Of a DNA stretch of 35,522 bases, positions 15,360 through 23,767 are shown piece by piece. The stretch is from positions 1 through 35,522 of the forward strand of contig NZ_JNWQ01000066.1 in the NCBI RefSeq assembly GCF_000716875.1, in the 5' to 3' direction. Position numbers and translations under genes: made by a program. The notes under the pieces were generated by a model, which saw only the letters and a list, made by a program, of their open reading frames with translations, was not told the origin of the DNA and searched no databases. Source of the DNA: Streptomyces novaecaesareae (GTDB taxonomy: Bacteria > Actinomycetota > Actinomycetes > Streptomycetales > Streptomycetaceae). Position 1 is the stretch's first letter; each line of letters starts with the position of its first letter.

Positions 15360-16454
15360 TCAGCCGGCCGGGCGGGGCCAGGGGGCGAGGGCCGTCCGGT
15401 CCAGGTCGGCGAGCCGGGGACGGCCCAACAGGGCCATGGTGTGCTCCAGTTCCTCGCGCAGCAGGTCGAGCACCCGGTGCACGCCGGCCTCCCCGCCGGT
15501 GGCGAGGCCCCAGAACGCGGGGCGGCCGACCAGGACGGCGCGGGCGCCGAGGGCGAGGGCGACGGCGATGTCCGCGCCGGTGCGCACGCCGCCGTCGAGC
15601 AGCACCGGCAGCTCGGCGGGCACGGCCTGGACCACTTCGGGCAGTGCGGCCAACGCCGGTATCGCGCCGTCCAGTTGTCGCCCGCCGTGGTTGGAGACCA
15701 GGACGGCGTCGGCGCCGTGTTCGACGGCCAGCCGGGCGTCCTCGGCGGTCAGGATGCCCTTGAGGACCAGCGGCAGCCGGGTGCGTTCGCGCAGCCAGCC
15801 GAGGTCGGCCCAGCTCAGGGTGGGGTCGAACTGCTCGCGGGCGTGCTCGGCGATGCCCGAACTGCCGCCCGCGGCGCGGTGGCTGGCCGACATCAGGGCC
15901 GGGTCCAGGTTGACCGCGCGGACGGCGGGCGGGATGGCGAAGCCGTTGCGCAGGTCGCGCAGGCGGCGGCCGATCCTGGGGGCGTCGACGGTCAGCACCA
16001 GCGCCCGGAAGCCGGCCGCCTCGGCCCGCTCCACCAGGGCGGCGAGGGCGGCCCGTTCGCGCAGCCAGTACAGCTGGAGCCAGAGCGGGCCGGTGGCGGC
16101 CTCGGCGATCTCCTCCAGGGTGCGGCTGGCGAACATCCCGGCGACCAGCAGCGCCCCGGCCCGGCCGGCGGCGCGTGCGGTGGCGGTCTCGCCCTCCGGG
16201 TCGACCAGTCGGTGGTAGGCCATCGGGGCGATGCCGAGCGGGAGGCCGAGCGGTGCGCCGAGCAGGGTCAGCGCCGGGTCGCAGGCGGAGACGTCGACCA
16301 GGGTGCGCGGGCGCAGCGCATAGCGCCCGAACATCTCCCGGTTCGCGGCCAGGGTGCGTTCCGTGCCGCTGCCGCCTTCGATGAAATCCCATATTTCCGG
16401 GGCAAGTTGTTCGCGCGCCGCGCGCTCGATCCCGGTCAGCGTGAGTGCTCCCAC
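15360..16454 (-). CDS. hmo: 4-Hydroxymandelate oxidase (FMN 2-hydroxyacid oxidase)
   Basis: A 364-residue FMN-dependent alpha-hydroxyacid oxidase that converts 4-hydroxymandelate to 4-hydroxyphenylglyoxylate. From the N-terminus it shows IERAAREQLAPEIWDFIEGG with GSGTE, the WLQLYWLRER segment, VDAPRIGRRLRDLRNGF, LKGI with the FMN-contacting lysine, SNHGGRQLDGA with the catalytic His and Arg, and LDGGVRTG then VGRPAFWGL. These match Hmo of glycopeptide producers closely, including GRRLRDxRNGF. GTG 16454 is chosen over ATG 16460 because GAGGA lies 6 bases upstream and the N-terminus then aligns exactly with Hmo. It is divergent from the AMP-ligase operon. Confidence 0.9.
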   Translation of the reverse strand: MGALTLTGIERAAREQLAPEIWDFIEGGSGTERTLAANREMFGRYALRPRTLVDVSACDPALTLLGAPLGLPLGIAPMAYHRLVDPEGETATARAAGRAGALLVAGMFASRTLEEIAEAATGPLWLQLYWLRERAALAALVERAEAAGFRALVLTVDAPRIGRRLRDLRNGFAIPPAVRAVNLDPALMSASHRAAGGSSGIAEHAREQFDPTLSWADLGWLRERTRLPLVLKGILTAEDARLAVEHGADAVLVSNHGGRQLDGAIPALAALPEVVQAVPAELPVLLDGGVRTGADIAVALALGARAVLVGRPAFWGLATGGEAGVHRVLDLLREELEHTMALLGRPRLADLDRTALAPWPRPAG

Positions 16455-16638
16455 GGGCATTCCTCGTTCCCGGACGGCCACGCGCGGGCCAGTCCCGGTT
16501 CGGCAGCGTAGGAGCAACGACCACATTGGTATAGACCTTGATTTGACCAAACGTCTGTGCCATGGTCTGGCAACGGAATTGACCGTATTGGTTGTGAACT
16601 GCGTTCATGACAAATCCCCTGACTTGTGTGGAGCCGCG
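16455..16638. promoter_or_regulatory. Divergent control region, Hmo unit / main operon
   Basis: 184 bases, relatively AT-rich, between the two largest biosynthetic units. It holds a dre-like box (16525-16540), a second partial box with TGGTCT at about 16563, and TTGACC hexamers near 16543 and 16580. It also contains most of an 11-codon reading frame (16607-16642) whose TGA overlaps the TTG start of the AMP ligase. I could not assign -10 hexamers confidently. Confidence 0.5.
16525..16540. promoter_or_regulatory. dre-like GntR/DasR box
   Basis: ATTGGTATAGACCTTG matches 11 of 16 dre positions and keeps the GntR/HutC-type core GTATAGAC (pattern GTnTAnAC). It sits centrally between the divergent Hmo and AMP-ligase units and could control both. 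Confidence 0.5.
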
Positions 16639-18081
16639 TTGACCGGCTTTTCCCTCTCTTCACTTCCGCTTTCCGCACCGCCGCACTCCGACGCCCCGCA
16701 CGACTGGGTCGACCGGCTGCTGCTGGCCGGCCCCGGCGGCGAGGAGTGCCTGCACCTCGGCACGCCGCTCGACCGGGCGGCCCTGCGCGCCCTGGTCGAG
16801 GAGCAGTCCGTACGGCTGACTGCGGCCGGGCTCGGCCCCGGCGGCACGGCGGCGCTGCGGCTGCCGCCCTCGGTGGCGTTCGTCGCGGTACTGCTGGCAT
16901 GCTGGCGGCTCGGCGCCCAAGTCGCCCTGCTCGACCACCGGTTGACCGACCACGAGATCGACGCGGCGGTGGCGCGGCTGGCCCCGCAGGTGCTGATAGG
17001 CTCCGCCGATCGGCCCGCGGCGGCACTGCGCGGCTTCTCCGAGGTGGAACCGGCGGCCCTCCCGCTGCCGGACGGACACCCGGCCCGCACCGGGCACGCC
17101 CTGATCCAGCTCAGCTCCGGATCCACCGGCCCGGCCAAGGTCATCGCCCGTACCGCCGCCGACCTGCTGCGTGAACTCGACTGCTACCGAAGGCTGGTGG
17201 AGTTCCCGGGCGAGGGCGAACGGGTAATCCTGCTGTCCTCGGTGGTGCACGTGCTCGGCCTGGTCGGCGGGCTGCTCAACAGCCTGTACGCCCGCGCCGC
17301 GCTCACCGTGCCGGAGCGGATGACGGCGGCAGGCATCCTCGCCGCCGTCGCCGACTCCGACCGGCCGACCACGGTCATCGGAGTGCCCTTCCACGCCGAG
17401 CTGTTGGCGGGGGCGGTCGCTCCCCCGGCGCTGCCCCGGCTGCGACGGATGATCGTCGCGGGCGAACTGGTCCGCCCGGGCCTGCCCGCGCTGTTCACCG
17501 AGCGCTACGGCGTCCCGCTCGGAACCATGTACGGCATGACCGAGACCGGGGTCATCGCCACCGACCTCGACGGCACCCTCCACCCGGCCAAACGCGCCGT
17601 CCACGGGATGCGACTGCGCCTGGTGAAGGGCGAGTTGCAGCTCGGCGCGGACTCCTCACCGTACCCCGGCCTGGACGACCCGACCCGCTGGTCGGACGGC
17701 TGGCTGCACACCCGCGACGCGGCCGAGCTGGACGGAACCGCCAGCCTGGTCACCGTGCTCGGCCGACTGGACTCCCAGGTCTCGATCGGCGGCCTGAAGG
17801 TCGACCTCACCGAGGTCGAGCAGACCCTGGCCGCACTGCCCGAGGTCCGCGAGGCCGTGGTCGTCTTCGACGGCGGCGCGATCGAGGCCTACCTGGCCAC
17901 CGAACCCGACGCCGACCTCGCCCTCGTCCAGGACGGGCTGGCCCGCCGCCTCGCCGCCTACAAGCGGCCGCGCCGGCTCGCCCTCCTCCCCCGACTCCCC
18001 CGCACCGCCACCGGCAAGCTGCTGCGCGACCCGGCCGCCCTGCGCGACACCGCCGCGGCCCCCGCGGCCACCGCGCACTGA
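16639..18081 (+). CDS. AMP-dependent acyl/aryl ligase (stand-alone adenylation enzyme)
   Basis: A 480-residue ANL-superfamily enzyme that activates a carboxylate as acyl-AMP and probably loads one of the two downstream carrier proteins. Visible motifs are LIQLSSGSTGPAKV (A3, P-loop), YGMTETGV (A5), a TRDAAE segment in place of TGD (A7), GRLDSQVSIGGLKVDLTEVE (A8) and PRTATGKLLR with the catalytic lysine (A10). TTG 16639 is chosen because GGAG lies 5 bases upstream; GTG 16594 is the alternative. The N-terminal Ser/Pro-rich leader and lack of an A4 Asp235-type signature leave the substrate open. Aryl acid, 4-hydroxyphenylglycine or a fatty acid are all possible. First gene of the main operon. 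Confidence 0.88.
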   Translation: MTGFSLSSLPLSAPPHSDAPHDWVDRLLLAGPGGEECLHLGTPLDRAALRALVEEQSVRLTAAGLGPGGTAALRLPPSVAFVAVLLACWRLGAQVALLDHRLTDHEIDAAVARLAPQVLIGSADRPAAALRGFSEVEPAALPLPDGHPARTGHALIQLSSGSTGPAKVIARTAADLLRELDCYRRLVEFPGEGERVILLSSVVHVLGLVGGLLNSLYARAALTVPERMTAAGILAAVADSDRPTTVIGVPFHAELLAGAVAPPALPRLRRMIVAGELVRPGLPALFTERYGVPLGTMYGMTETGVIATDLDGTLHPAKRAVHGMRLRLVKGELQLGADSSPYPGLDDPTRWSDGWLHTRDAAELDGTASLVTVLGRLDSQVSIGGLKVDLTEVEQTLAALPEVREAVVVFDGGAIEAYLATEPDADLALVQDGLARRLAAYKRPRRLALLPRLPRTATGKLLRDPAALRDTAAAPAATAH

Positions 18082-18151
18082 CCGCGCACCGACCGCGGGC
18101 AGCCACGCGCCCACGCACCCACGTTCCGGAACCCGACAAGGAGCCACCACC

Positions 18152-18430
18152 ATGCAGGACCGCATCCGCGCGTTCGTCCTCGCCGCCCTCACCGAGATGC
18201 AGTACGACGTCTCCGAGGTCACCGGGGACACCGACCTCGGCCCGGCCGGGCTGGACCTCGAATCGCTCGCGCTGGCCGACCTCTCGGTGCAGGTCGAGGA
18301 CGAGTTCGGGATCAAGTTCGACCTGGACGAGATGGAGACCACCGCGCTGATGACGCTGGACGAGTTCACCGCGGACGTCGCCCGACGGATCGACGCCCTC
18401 GCCGCCGCCTCCACCGGCAGCGCCGCATGA
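18152..18430 (+). CDS. Acyl/peptidyl carrier protein
   Basis: A 92-residue carrier protein. The site motif is GLDLESLALADL with Ser38 (ESL rather than DSL), followed by helix II QVEDEFGIKFDLDEME and a helix III/IV region with TLDEFTADVARRI. AAGGAG lies 9 bases before the ATG. It lies 70 bases after the AMP ligase gene and overlaps the next carrier gene by four bases. The two carriers presumably hold different acyl groups, for example starter and extender. Confidence 0.92.
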   Translation: MQDRIRAFVLAALTEMQYDVSEVTGDTDLGPAGLDLESLALADLSVQVEDEFGIKFDLDEMETTALMTLDEFTADVARRIDALAAASTGSAA

Positions 18431-18693
18431 CCGGCACCGAGCACGCCGAGGCCCTGCCGGACCGGGCCGAGGTCCTGACGATGCTGGCGGCGTTCGGGCA
18501 GCGCGCCGCCGACACCGTTCCCGAGGAGCTCGGATCACTCGAACTCACCTGGCTCGTCGCCGAGTTCGAGCAGCGGTACGGACTGCGGGTGGACCTGGAC
18601 GACGAGCGCTTCGGCGCGGTGCGGACGGTCGACGACGCGACCGAGCTGCTGCGGGCGGCCGTCCTGGCCGAGCGCGCGGGCGTACGGCCGTGA
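18427..18693 (+). CDS. Second acyl carrier protein
   Basis: An 88-residue carrier-like protein. The site motif reads EELGSLELTWLVAEFE, with Ser37 in GSL (Gly in place of the usual Asp). The C-terminal part, RVDLDDERFGAVRTVDDATELL, matches carrier helices III-IV. The ATG lies in the stop of the first carrier (ATGA) and its stop overlaps the ketosynthase GTG, so carrier and ketosynthase are translationally coupled. The Asp-to-Gly change may weaken modification or partner recognition. Confidence 0.85.
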   Translation: MTGTEHAEALPDRAEVLTMLAAFGQRAADTVPEELGSLELTWLVAEFEQRYGLRVDLDDERFGAVRTVDDATELLRAAVLAERAGVRP

Positions 18694-19955
18694 ACGGCCT
18701 CGCCACGGGCTCAGGGCCGCCCGGCCGGACCCGACCGCTGCCACCCGCCGGAGTGGTCCGCCCGGTCGTCACCGGGGTCGGCGTGCTCAGCGCCGCCGGG
18801 TACGGGCTCGCCGCGCTGACCGAGGCCACCACGCATGGCAAGGCCGCGTTCGGCCCGGTCACCCGCTTCGACGTGGGCGCCCGCCGCACCACCCGGGCCG
18901 CACTGCTGCCCGCCACCGCCGCTCCGGGCGGCACCCTGGCCCCGGTCGCCGCCCTGGCTCCGGTCGGCAGCGCGCCACCGGATGGCCCGACGCCACCGGA
19001 CGGCACTGCTTCGGCCCGGGCAGTCCGGTCGGCCGAGGCGGCGCTGGACGCGATCGACCAGGCCTGCCGGCAGGCCGGCCTGACCGCCGCCGAGGGCGCC
19101 ACGCTGCCCGTCCTGCTCGCACTGCACAGTGATGAGCACACCCGCGCCACCGCCGACGCGGTCGCGGCCGGGGTCCGTGCGGGCTGGGGAGCCCCGGGGG
19201 TCACCCGGGTGTACACCGGCGCCTGCGTGGCCGCCTCGACCGCCGTCGCCGACGCCGCCGCCCTGGTCGCCGCCGGACGGCACGAACGGGCCTTGGTCGC
19301 GGCCGTCCACCTGGTCGGACCGGGCGTGTTCGCCGTCTTCGACGCCGGGCGCGCGCTGGCCCGCGACGGCGAGCTGCGCCCGTTCAGCGCCGGCCGCACC
19401 GGCACCCTGCTCGGCGACGCGGCCGCCGCCGTCCTGGTCGAGGCCGCCCCGGCCGCCGAGCGGCGCGCCGCGCCGGTGCTCGCCCGGCTGGCCGGCTGGG
19501 GCCGCGCCGGGGACGCCCACCACGTCTGCCGCCCGGAACCGGACGGCACCGGGGCGGCCCGGGCGATCGAGGCCGCGCTCGGCCGCGCCGGCGTCGACCC
19601 GGCCGAGGTCGGCTACGTCAACGCCAACGGCACCGGCTCCACCCTGGCCGACCTGGCCGAGGCCCGCGCCCTGCGGCGGGTGTTCGGCCGGCACACCGGC
19701 GAACTGCCGGTCAGCTCCAGCAAGTCGGTGCACGGCCACGCCCTGGAGGCCTCCGCCCTGCTCGAACTCGCCGTCACCATCGGCGCGTTGGGGACCGGCC
19801 TGCTCCCGGTCAACGCCGGGTGGCTCGGCCCGGACCCGGACGTCGACCTGGACCTCGTCCTGGACGGCCCGCGTGCCGCCCGCCCCCGCTACGCCCTCAG
19901 CCTCAACTCAGCCTTCGGCGGCGCCAACACCGCCCTGCTGCTGGCCCCCGGATGA
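18690..19955 (+). CDS. KAS II-like ketosynthase with HGTGT changed to NGTGS
   Basis: A 421-residue FabF/type II PKS ketosynthase-fold protein. The nucleophile is present in TGACVAAS (Cys179) and the second histidine in SKSVHGH (Lys345, His350). The first catalytic His motif, normally NAHGTGT, is NANGTGS, placing Asn313 where His is required for decarboxylative condensation. The N-terminal part is Pro/Thr/Gly-rich and longer than usual, with a low-complexity PVGSAPPDGPTPPDG stretch. It may be a non-elongating ketosynthase, an acyl-transfer or chain-length partner, paired with the half-length protein just downstream (ATGA overlap) or with the intact KAS II at 22424. Confidence 0.85.
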   Translation: MNGLATGSGPPGRTRPLPPAGVVRPVVTGVGVLSAAGYGLAALTEATTHGKAAFGPVTRFDVGARRTTRAALLPATAAPGGTLAPVAALAPVGSAPPDGPTPPDGTASARAVRSAEAALDAIDQACRQAGLTAAEGATLPVLLALHSDEHTRATADAVAAGVRAGWGAPGVTRVYTGACVAASTAVADAAALVAAGRHERALVAAVHLVGPGVFAVFDAGRALARDGELRPFSAGRTGTLLGDAAAAVLVEAAPAAERRAAPVLARLAGWGRAGDAHHVCRPEPDGTGAARAIEAALGRAGVDPAEVGYVNANGTGSTLADLAEARALRRVFGRHTGELPVSSSKSVHGHALEASALLELAVTIGALGTGLLPVNAGWLGPDPDVDLDLVLDGPRAARPRYALSLNSAFGGANTALLLAPG

Positions 19956-20497
19956 CACCCACCACCACGATGACCACTCCTGCCGACGACCCCCACGGCC
20001 TGCGCGTCCTCGCCGAGGCCCGCCGCCCCGCGCCCGGCCTGGACGGGCCGCCGCCACCGCTGCCCGGCTTCGCCGCCTCCGGCTTCAACCCGCTGGTCGC
20101 CGACACCGCCGAGCGCTGTCTGCGCGCCGTCCACGGCGAGCCGCCCGCCCCCGGACGGACCGCCCTGCTGCTGGCCAGCGCGAGCGGCGACCTCGACACC
20201 GCGCGGGCGATCGAGCAGAGCACCGAACCCGGACGCCGGACGGGCCCGCTGCTGTTCTTCCAGTCCAACCCCAACGCCGTCCTCGGGCACATCTCGGCAC
20301 GCTGGGGCCTGACCGGCCCGGTCGTGGCGATCTGCCCGGCGGAGGCCGAACCCGGCCGCGTACCGGCGGAAGCGTACGAGCTCGCCGCGCTGCTGCTCGC
20401 CGACGGGGACGCCGACCGGGTCCTCGTCGTGGCCGTCGAGCAGACGCCGGACGGGGACCGGGCCGCCGCCGTCCTGCTCTCGGCCCCGCCGACCTGA
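19952..20497 (+). CDS. Half-length ketosynthase-like protein (PF13723 type)
   Basis: A 181-residue protein resembling the short N-terminal beta-ketoacyl-synthase family (ketoacyl-synt_2) found as an accessory in aryl polyene and type II PKS clusters. The segment LLFFQSNPNAVLGHISARWG matches the KS pattern ahead of the nucleophile, and Cys128 in VVAICPAEAE falls at the nucleophile position. A following AYELAALLLADGDADRVLVV matches the next helix and strand. It has no C-terminal half and therefore no catalytic His pair. It overlaps the upstream ketosynthase by ATGA and probably forms a complex with it. Its stop codon lies in the first unit of a tandem repeat. Confidence 0.75.
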   Translation: MTPTTTMTTPADDPHGLRVLAEARRPAPGLDGPPPPLPGFAASGFNPLVADTAERCLRAVHGEPPAPGRTALLLASASGDLDTARAIEQSTEPGRRTGPLLFFQSNPNAVLGHISARWGLTGPVVAICPAEAEPGRVPAEAYELAALLLADGDADRVLVVAVEQTPDGDRAAAVLLSAPPT

Positions 20498-20810
20498 ACC
20501 GGCCGACCTGAACCGCCGGCCTGAAAGCAGCCGACCTGAACCCGCCGACCTGAAAGCAGCCGACCTGAACCAGCCCTGAACCCGCCGATCACCCCCGGCC
20601 GTATCCACCACCGAGGCCCGGCGCCTGACGCAGCCGCACCCGGCAGACCAACCGCCGCCCGCCCGACACCGCCGCGCCACCCGCCGCCCGCCACCCGGCG
20701 CCTGCTTACCGCCGCGCCGCCCGCCGCCCGCCGCCCGCGCGGCCGACCGACCCCGCCACCTGATCAGCCGCCCGGGCCGTCCACCGGCCCCGAGGGAGGG
20801 ATCCACCCCC
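20498..20810 (+). other. Repeat-rich gap before second AMP ligase
   Basis: 313 bases without a convincing gene. The first about 90 bases continue a tandem array of GCCGACCTGAACC-like units (12-15 bases, two carrying AAAGCA) that begins at 20488 inside the preceding gene. The rest is Pro/Ala-like low-complexity GC-rich sequence with repeated CCGCCCGCC blocks. GGGAGGG lies about 10 bases before the GTG of the next gene. No promoter or hairpin stands out, so the flanking genes may still be co-transcribed. Confidence 0.7.
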
Positions 20811-22427
20811 GTGACCATCCGCAGTCTCCGCACCCTGCTCGCGGACGACCCCGACGTCGGCGCCGGCAACGTCCTGACCGCCCGGATCGCGCTCGGCCTG
20901 GACGTCGACGAGCCGCTGCTCACCTTCGACACCCCGGTGGACGACCACCCCGCCTGGCAGCCGTTCACGCTGCGCGAGCTCGACCGCGCCGTACGGGCCC
21001 GCGCCGCCGCCCTGCACGCGCTCGGCATCACCCGGCGCGACCCGGTCGTGGTCTACGCGAGCGACGCCGCCGACCACGTCCTCGCCTTCCTCGCGCTGGC
21101 CCGGCTCGGCGCCGTCCCCGCGCTGCTCAACCCCAACCTGGACGGTGAGCGCGCCGCCCGCTACACCGCCCGGCTCGGCGCGGCCGGTGTCCTCGCCGAC
21201 CCGGCCCACCTGACCGCGCTGGCCGGCCACGACCCGGGCGCGCCGCTGCTGCCCGAGATCGCCACGCTCGGCGCGGGCGACCCGGACGCCGCACCGGCGC
21301 CGTACCGGCACTGGTCCGGCGACCCGGTCGCGATCACCCACTCCTCCGGCACCACCGGGATGCCCAAGGCCGTCGTCCACTCGCACGCCAGCCTGTACGC
21401 GGCGATCCGCCACCGGTTGCGGCTGCCCCGCCCGCAGGGCCAGGACCGGATGCTCAGCGCCCTGCCCGCGCCGCACGCCGCGACGGTGATCGCGCTCAAC
21501 CTCGCACTCAGCTCGCACACCCAACTTGCCCTCCTGTCAGGGCAGTCCGGCGACGGCGCGCTCGCGGCGATCGAGCAGTGGCGGCCCACCGGGGTGATCG
21601 GCTTCGCCGCCACCTGGGCCGACCTCGCCCGCCACGACCTCGCCGCCCGGGACCTGACCTCCGTCGCCCTCTGGTGGAACACCGGCGACTGCGCCCACGA
21701 GGTGCACATCCGCCGGCTGATCGCCACCGGCAGCCGGGAGACCGTCACCCGCACGGGCCGCTCCCGCGTGCCCGGCTCCCAGTTCGTGGACGGCCTCGGC
21801 TCCACCGAGATGGGCCACTCCCACTTCTTCATCACCCACGGGCCCGGCACCGAACGCTACGGCCGCTGCGTCGGGCGCCCGCACGCCTTCGTCGACTGCG
21901 AGGTGGTCGGCCCGGACGGCGAACCGCTCGGCCCCGGCGAGGTCGGCGAACTCGCCACCGCCTCCCCGACCTTGGCCCTCGGCTACTGGAACGACTCGGC
22001 CACCACCTTCCGTACCCGGATCCGCGGCCGCTTCCTCACCGGGGACCTGATGTACCGGGACGAGGAGGGCTACTACTACCACGTCGACCGCGCCGTGGAC
22101 TCCGTCGAACTCGACGACGGCAAGCGGCTGTTCACCGCGATGTCGGAGGAGCGGGTACTGGCCGCCTGCCCGGACGTGCTGGACTGCACGGTGGTGGCCG
22201 TCCGGGACGGCGCGCGCGTCGTCACCGACGTGCTGCTGCTCCTCGCCGAGGGCGCCGACCAGGCCACGGACCGCACCGAGGCCGTCGTCGCGGCCCTGGA
22301 CGAAGCCGCCGCCGCGACGGTGCGCCGGGTACTGGCGGTCTCCCCGGACGACATCCCGCTCGGCCCGACCGGCAAGGTCCGCAAGGTCCTGCTGCGCGAG
22401 CGCCACCTCGCGGCGGTGGACGCGTGA
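20811..22427 (+). CDS. Second AMP-dependent acyl ligase
   Basis: A 538-residue ANL-superfamily ligase. It shows ITHSSGTTGMPKAVVHSH (A3, P-loop), GLGSTEMGHS (A5), a GEVGELATASP segment, FLTGDLMYRDEEGYYYHVDR (A7-A8 region) and PTGKVRKVLLRER with the C-terminal lysine (A10). The A8 hinge reads DRAVDSVELDDGKRL, not the usual GRxDDxIKxxG. Stand-alone ligases like this feed type II polyene-type systems by loading an ACP with a fatty or aryl acid. It lies between the two ketosynthase loci and overlaps the intact KAS II by GTGA. The substrate differs from that of the first ligase or serves another carrier (inference). Confidence 0.88.
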   Translation: MTIRSLRTLLADDPDVGAGNVLTARIALGLDVDEPLLTFDTPVDDHPAWQPFTLRELDRAVRARAAALHALGITRRDPVVVYASDAADHVLAFLALARLGAVPALLNPNLDGERAARYTARLGAAGVLADPAHLTALAGHDPGAPLLPEIATLGAGDPDAAPAPYRHWSGDPVAITHSSGTTGMPKAVVHSHASLYAAIRHRLRLPRPQGQDRMLSALPAPHAATVIALNLALSSHTQLALLSGQSGDGALAAIEQWRPTGVIGFAATWADLARHDLAARDLTSVALWWNTGDCAHEVHIRRLIATGSRETVTRTGRSRVPGSQFVDGLGSTEMGHSHFFITHGPGTERYGRCVGRPHAFVDCEVVGPDGEPLGPGEVGELATASPTLALGYWNDSATTFRTRIRGRFLTGDLMYRDEEGYYYHVDRAVDSVELDDGKRLFTAMSEERVLAACPDVLDCTVVAVRDGARVVTDVLLLLAEGADQATDRTEAVVAALDEAAAATVRRVLAVSPDDIPLGPTGKVRKVLLRERHLAAVDA

Positions 22428-23704
22428 GCGAACGGACCGTCGGGAGGGGCGCGGCTCGCACCGGCGCCGTCGTCACCGGAATCGGCCTGGTCTCCCCGCT
22501 CGGCCGCAAGCCCGCCGAGGTGTTCGAGGCGCTGACCGCCGGCCGGTCCGGCGTCCGGGCCGTGCCCGAGGGGCACGCCGCGCACGGCTGGCTGCCCGCC
22601 GCCGGGATCGCGCCCGCCGTGGACGGCCGGGAGGTGCTGCCGCCCACCGAGGCCCGCTGCGTGGACCGCTTCGTGCTGCTCGGCCTGGCCGCCGCCGACG
22701 ACGCGCTCGCCGACGCCGGCCTGGTGGTCGGCCGGGACGCCGACCCGCACCGCACCGCCGTGGTGCTGGCGACGGGCGGCGGCGGGCTGGAGACCTTCGA
22801 GCAGCAGTCGCACCGCCGGCTGGAGCGCGGCCGCCCTGGCGTCAGCCCGTACCTGCTGCCGGGCATGCTCTCCAACATGGCCGCCGCCCGGGTCGCCATC
22901 AAGCACGGCATCCGGGGCTACAGCTCCGCCGTGGTGACGGCCTGCGCGGCCGGCGCCCAGGCGATCGCCGAGGGGCTACGGCTGATCCGGGCCGGCGACG
23001 CGGACGTGGTGGTGTGCGGCGGCACCGAGTCCTCGCTGCACCCGACCATCGCCGCCGCCTTCACCAACGCCCGGGCCCTGGCCCAGGGTTGGGACGACCC
23101 CGGGCAGGCCGGCCGGCCCTTCGACACCCGCCGCAACGGCTTCGTGCTGGGCGAGGGCAGCGCCGTCCTGATCCTGGAGCGCGCCGAGCACGCCGACGCC
23201 CGCGGCGCGGCCGGCTACGCGGACGTCCTCGGCTGGGGCGCGTCCACCGACGCCCACCACCCGACCATGCCCCGCCCCGACGGCACCGGCGCCGCCGACG
23301 CGATGCGCGCCGCACTCGCCAACGCGGGCCTGGCCCCGGGCGACATCGACTACGTGAACGCCCACGGCACCGGCACCAGGCTCGGTGACGCGGCCGAGAC
23401 CGCGGCGCTGCGCGCCGTCTTCGGCGAACAGCCGCCCGCGGTCAGCTCGACCAAGGGCGCCACCGGCCATCTCCTCGGCGCCGCAGGTGCGTTGGAGGCG
23501 GCGGTGACCGCCCTGGCGGTGGCGAGGGGGACGCTGCCGCCCACGCTCAACCTGACCGATCCCGACCCGGCCTGCGACCTGGACCACGTCCGGGGCGCCG
23601 CCCGGACCGCCCCGGTGCGCGCCGCGCTGAGCAACGCCTTCGCCTTCGGCGGCCACAACCTCAGCCTCATCCTCGGCCCGGCCTCCACCCGGACCGCGCG
23701 GTAG
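22424..23704 (+). CDS. KAS II (FabF-type) beta-ketoacyl-ACP synthase, intact
   Basis: A 426-residue elongating ketosynthase. All catalytic residues are present: Cys174 in VTACAAGAQAI, His314 in NAHGTGT, Lys344 and His349 in STKGATGH. The PFDTRRNGFVLGEG motif and a normal FabF length support full activity with malonyl-ACP as extender. It is translationally coupled to the second AMP ligase. Together with the atypical ketosynthase and carriers it could build a short ketide or fatty chain. No ketoreductase or dehydratase lies in the window, so reductive steps would come from primary fatty acid synthesis or elsewhere. Confidence 0.93.
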   Translation: MSERTVGRGAARTGAVVTGIGLVSPLGRKPAEVFEALTAGRSGVRAVPEGHAAHGWLPAAGIAPAVDGREVLPPTEARCVDRFVLLGLAAADDALADAGLVVGRDADPHRTAVVLATGGGGLETFEQQSHRRLERGRPGVSPYLLPGMLSNMAAARVAIKHGIRGYSSAVVTACAAGAQAIAEGLRLIRAGDADVVVCGGTESSLHPTIAAAFTNARALAQGWDDPGQAGRPFDTRRNGFVLGEGSAVLILERAEHADARGAAGYADVLGWGASTDAHHPTMPRPDGTGAADAMRAALANAGLAPGDIDYVNAHGTGTRLGDAAETAALRAVFGEQPPAVSSTKGATGHLLGAAGALEAAVTALAVARGTLPPTLNLTDPDPACDLDHVRGAARTAPVRAALSNAFAFGGHNLSLILGPASTRTAR

Positions 23705-23741
23705 CCCGACCGCGCGTAGCCCGACCGCCAACAGCCCGACC
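23696..23741 (+). repeat. Post-stop tandem repeat after KAS II
   Basis: Three imperfect units of about 15 bases (GCGCGGTAGCCCGACC and variants) span the KAS II stop codon and the next about 37 bases. The first two units contain TAG. No gene lies in the gap to HmaS, only the GGGGGGAGA ribosome binding site. Confidence 0.75.
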
Positions 23742-23767
23742 TGCCATCCCTCCGGGGGGAGATCCCG

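Noticed and set aside
15360..16454. Lactate or glycolate oxidase
   Set aside because: GRRLRDLRNGF and N-terminal alignment fit Hmo, and the cluster context supplies 4-hydroxymandelate.
20488..20588. CRISPR-like array
   Set aside because: Units are 12-15 bases, contiguous and without unique spacers; no cas genes are present. It is a simple tandem repeat.
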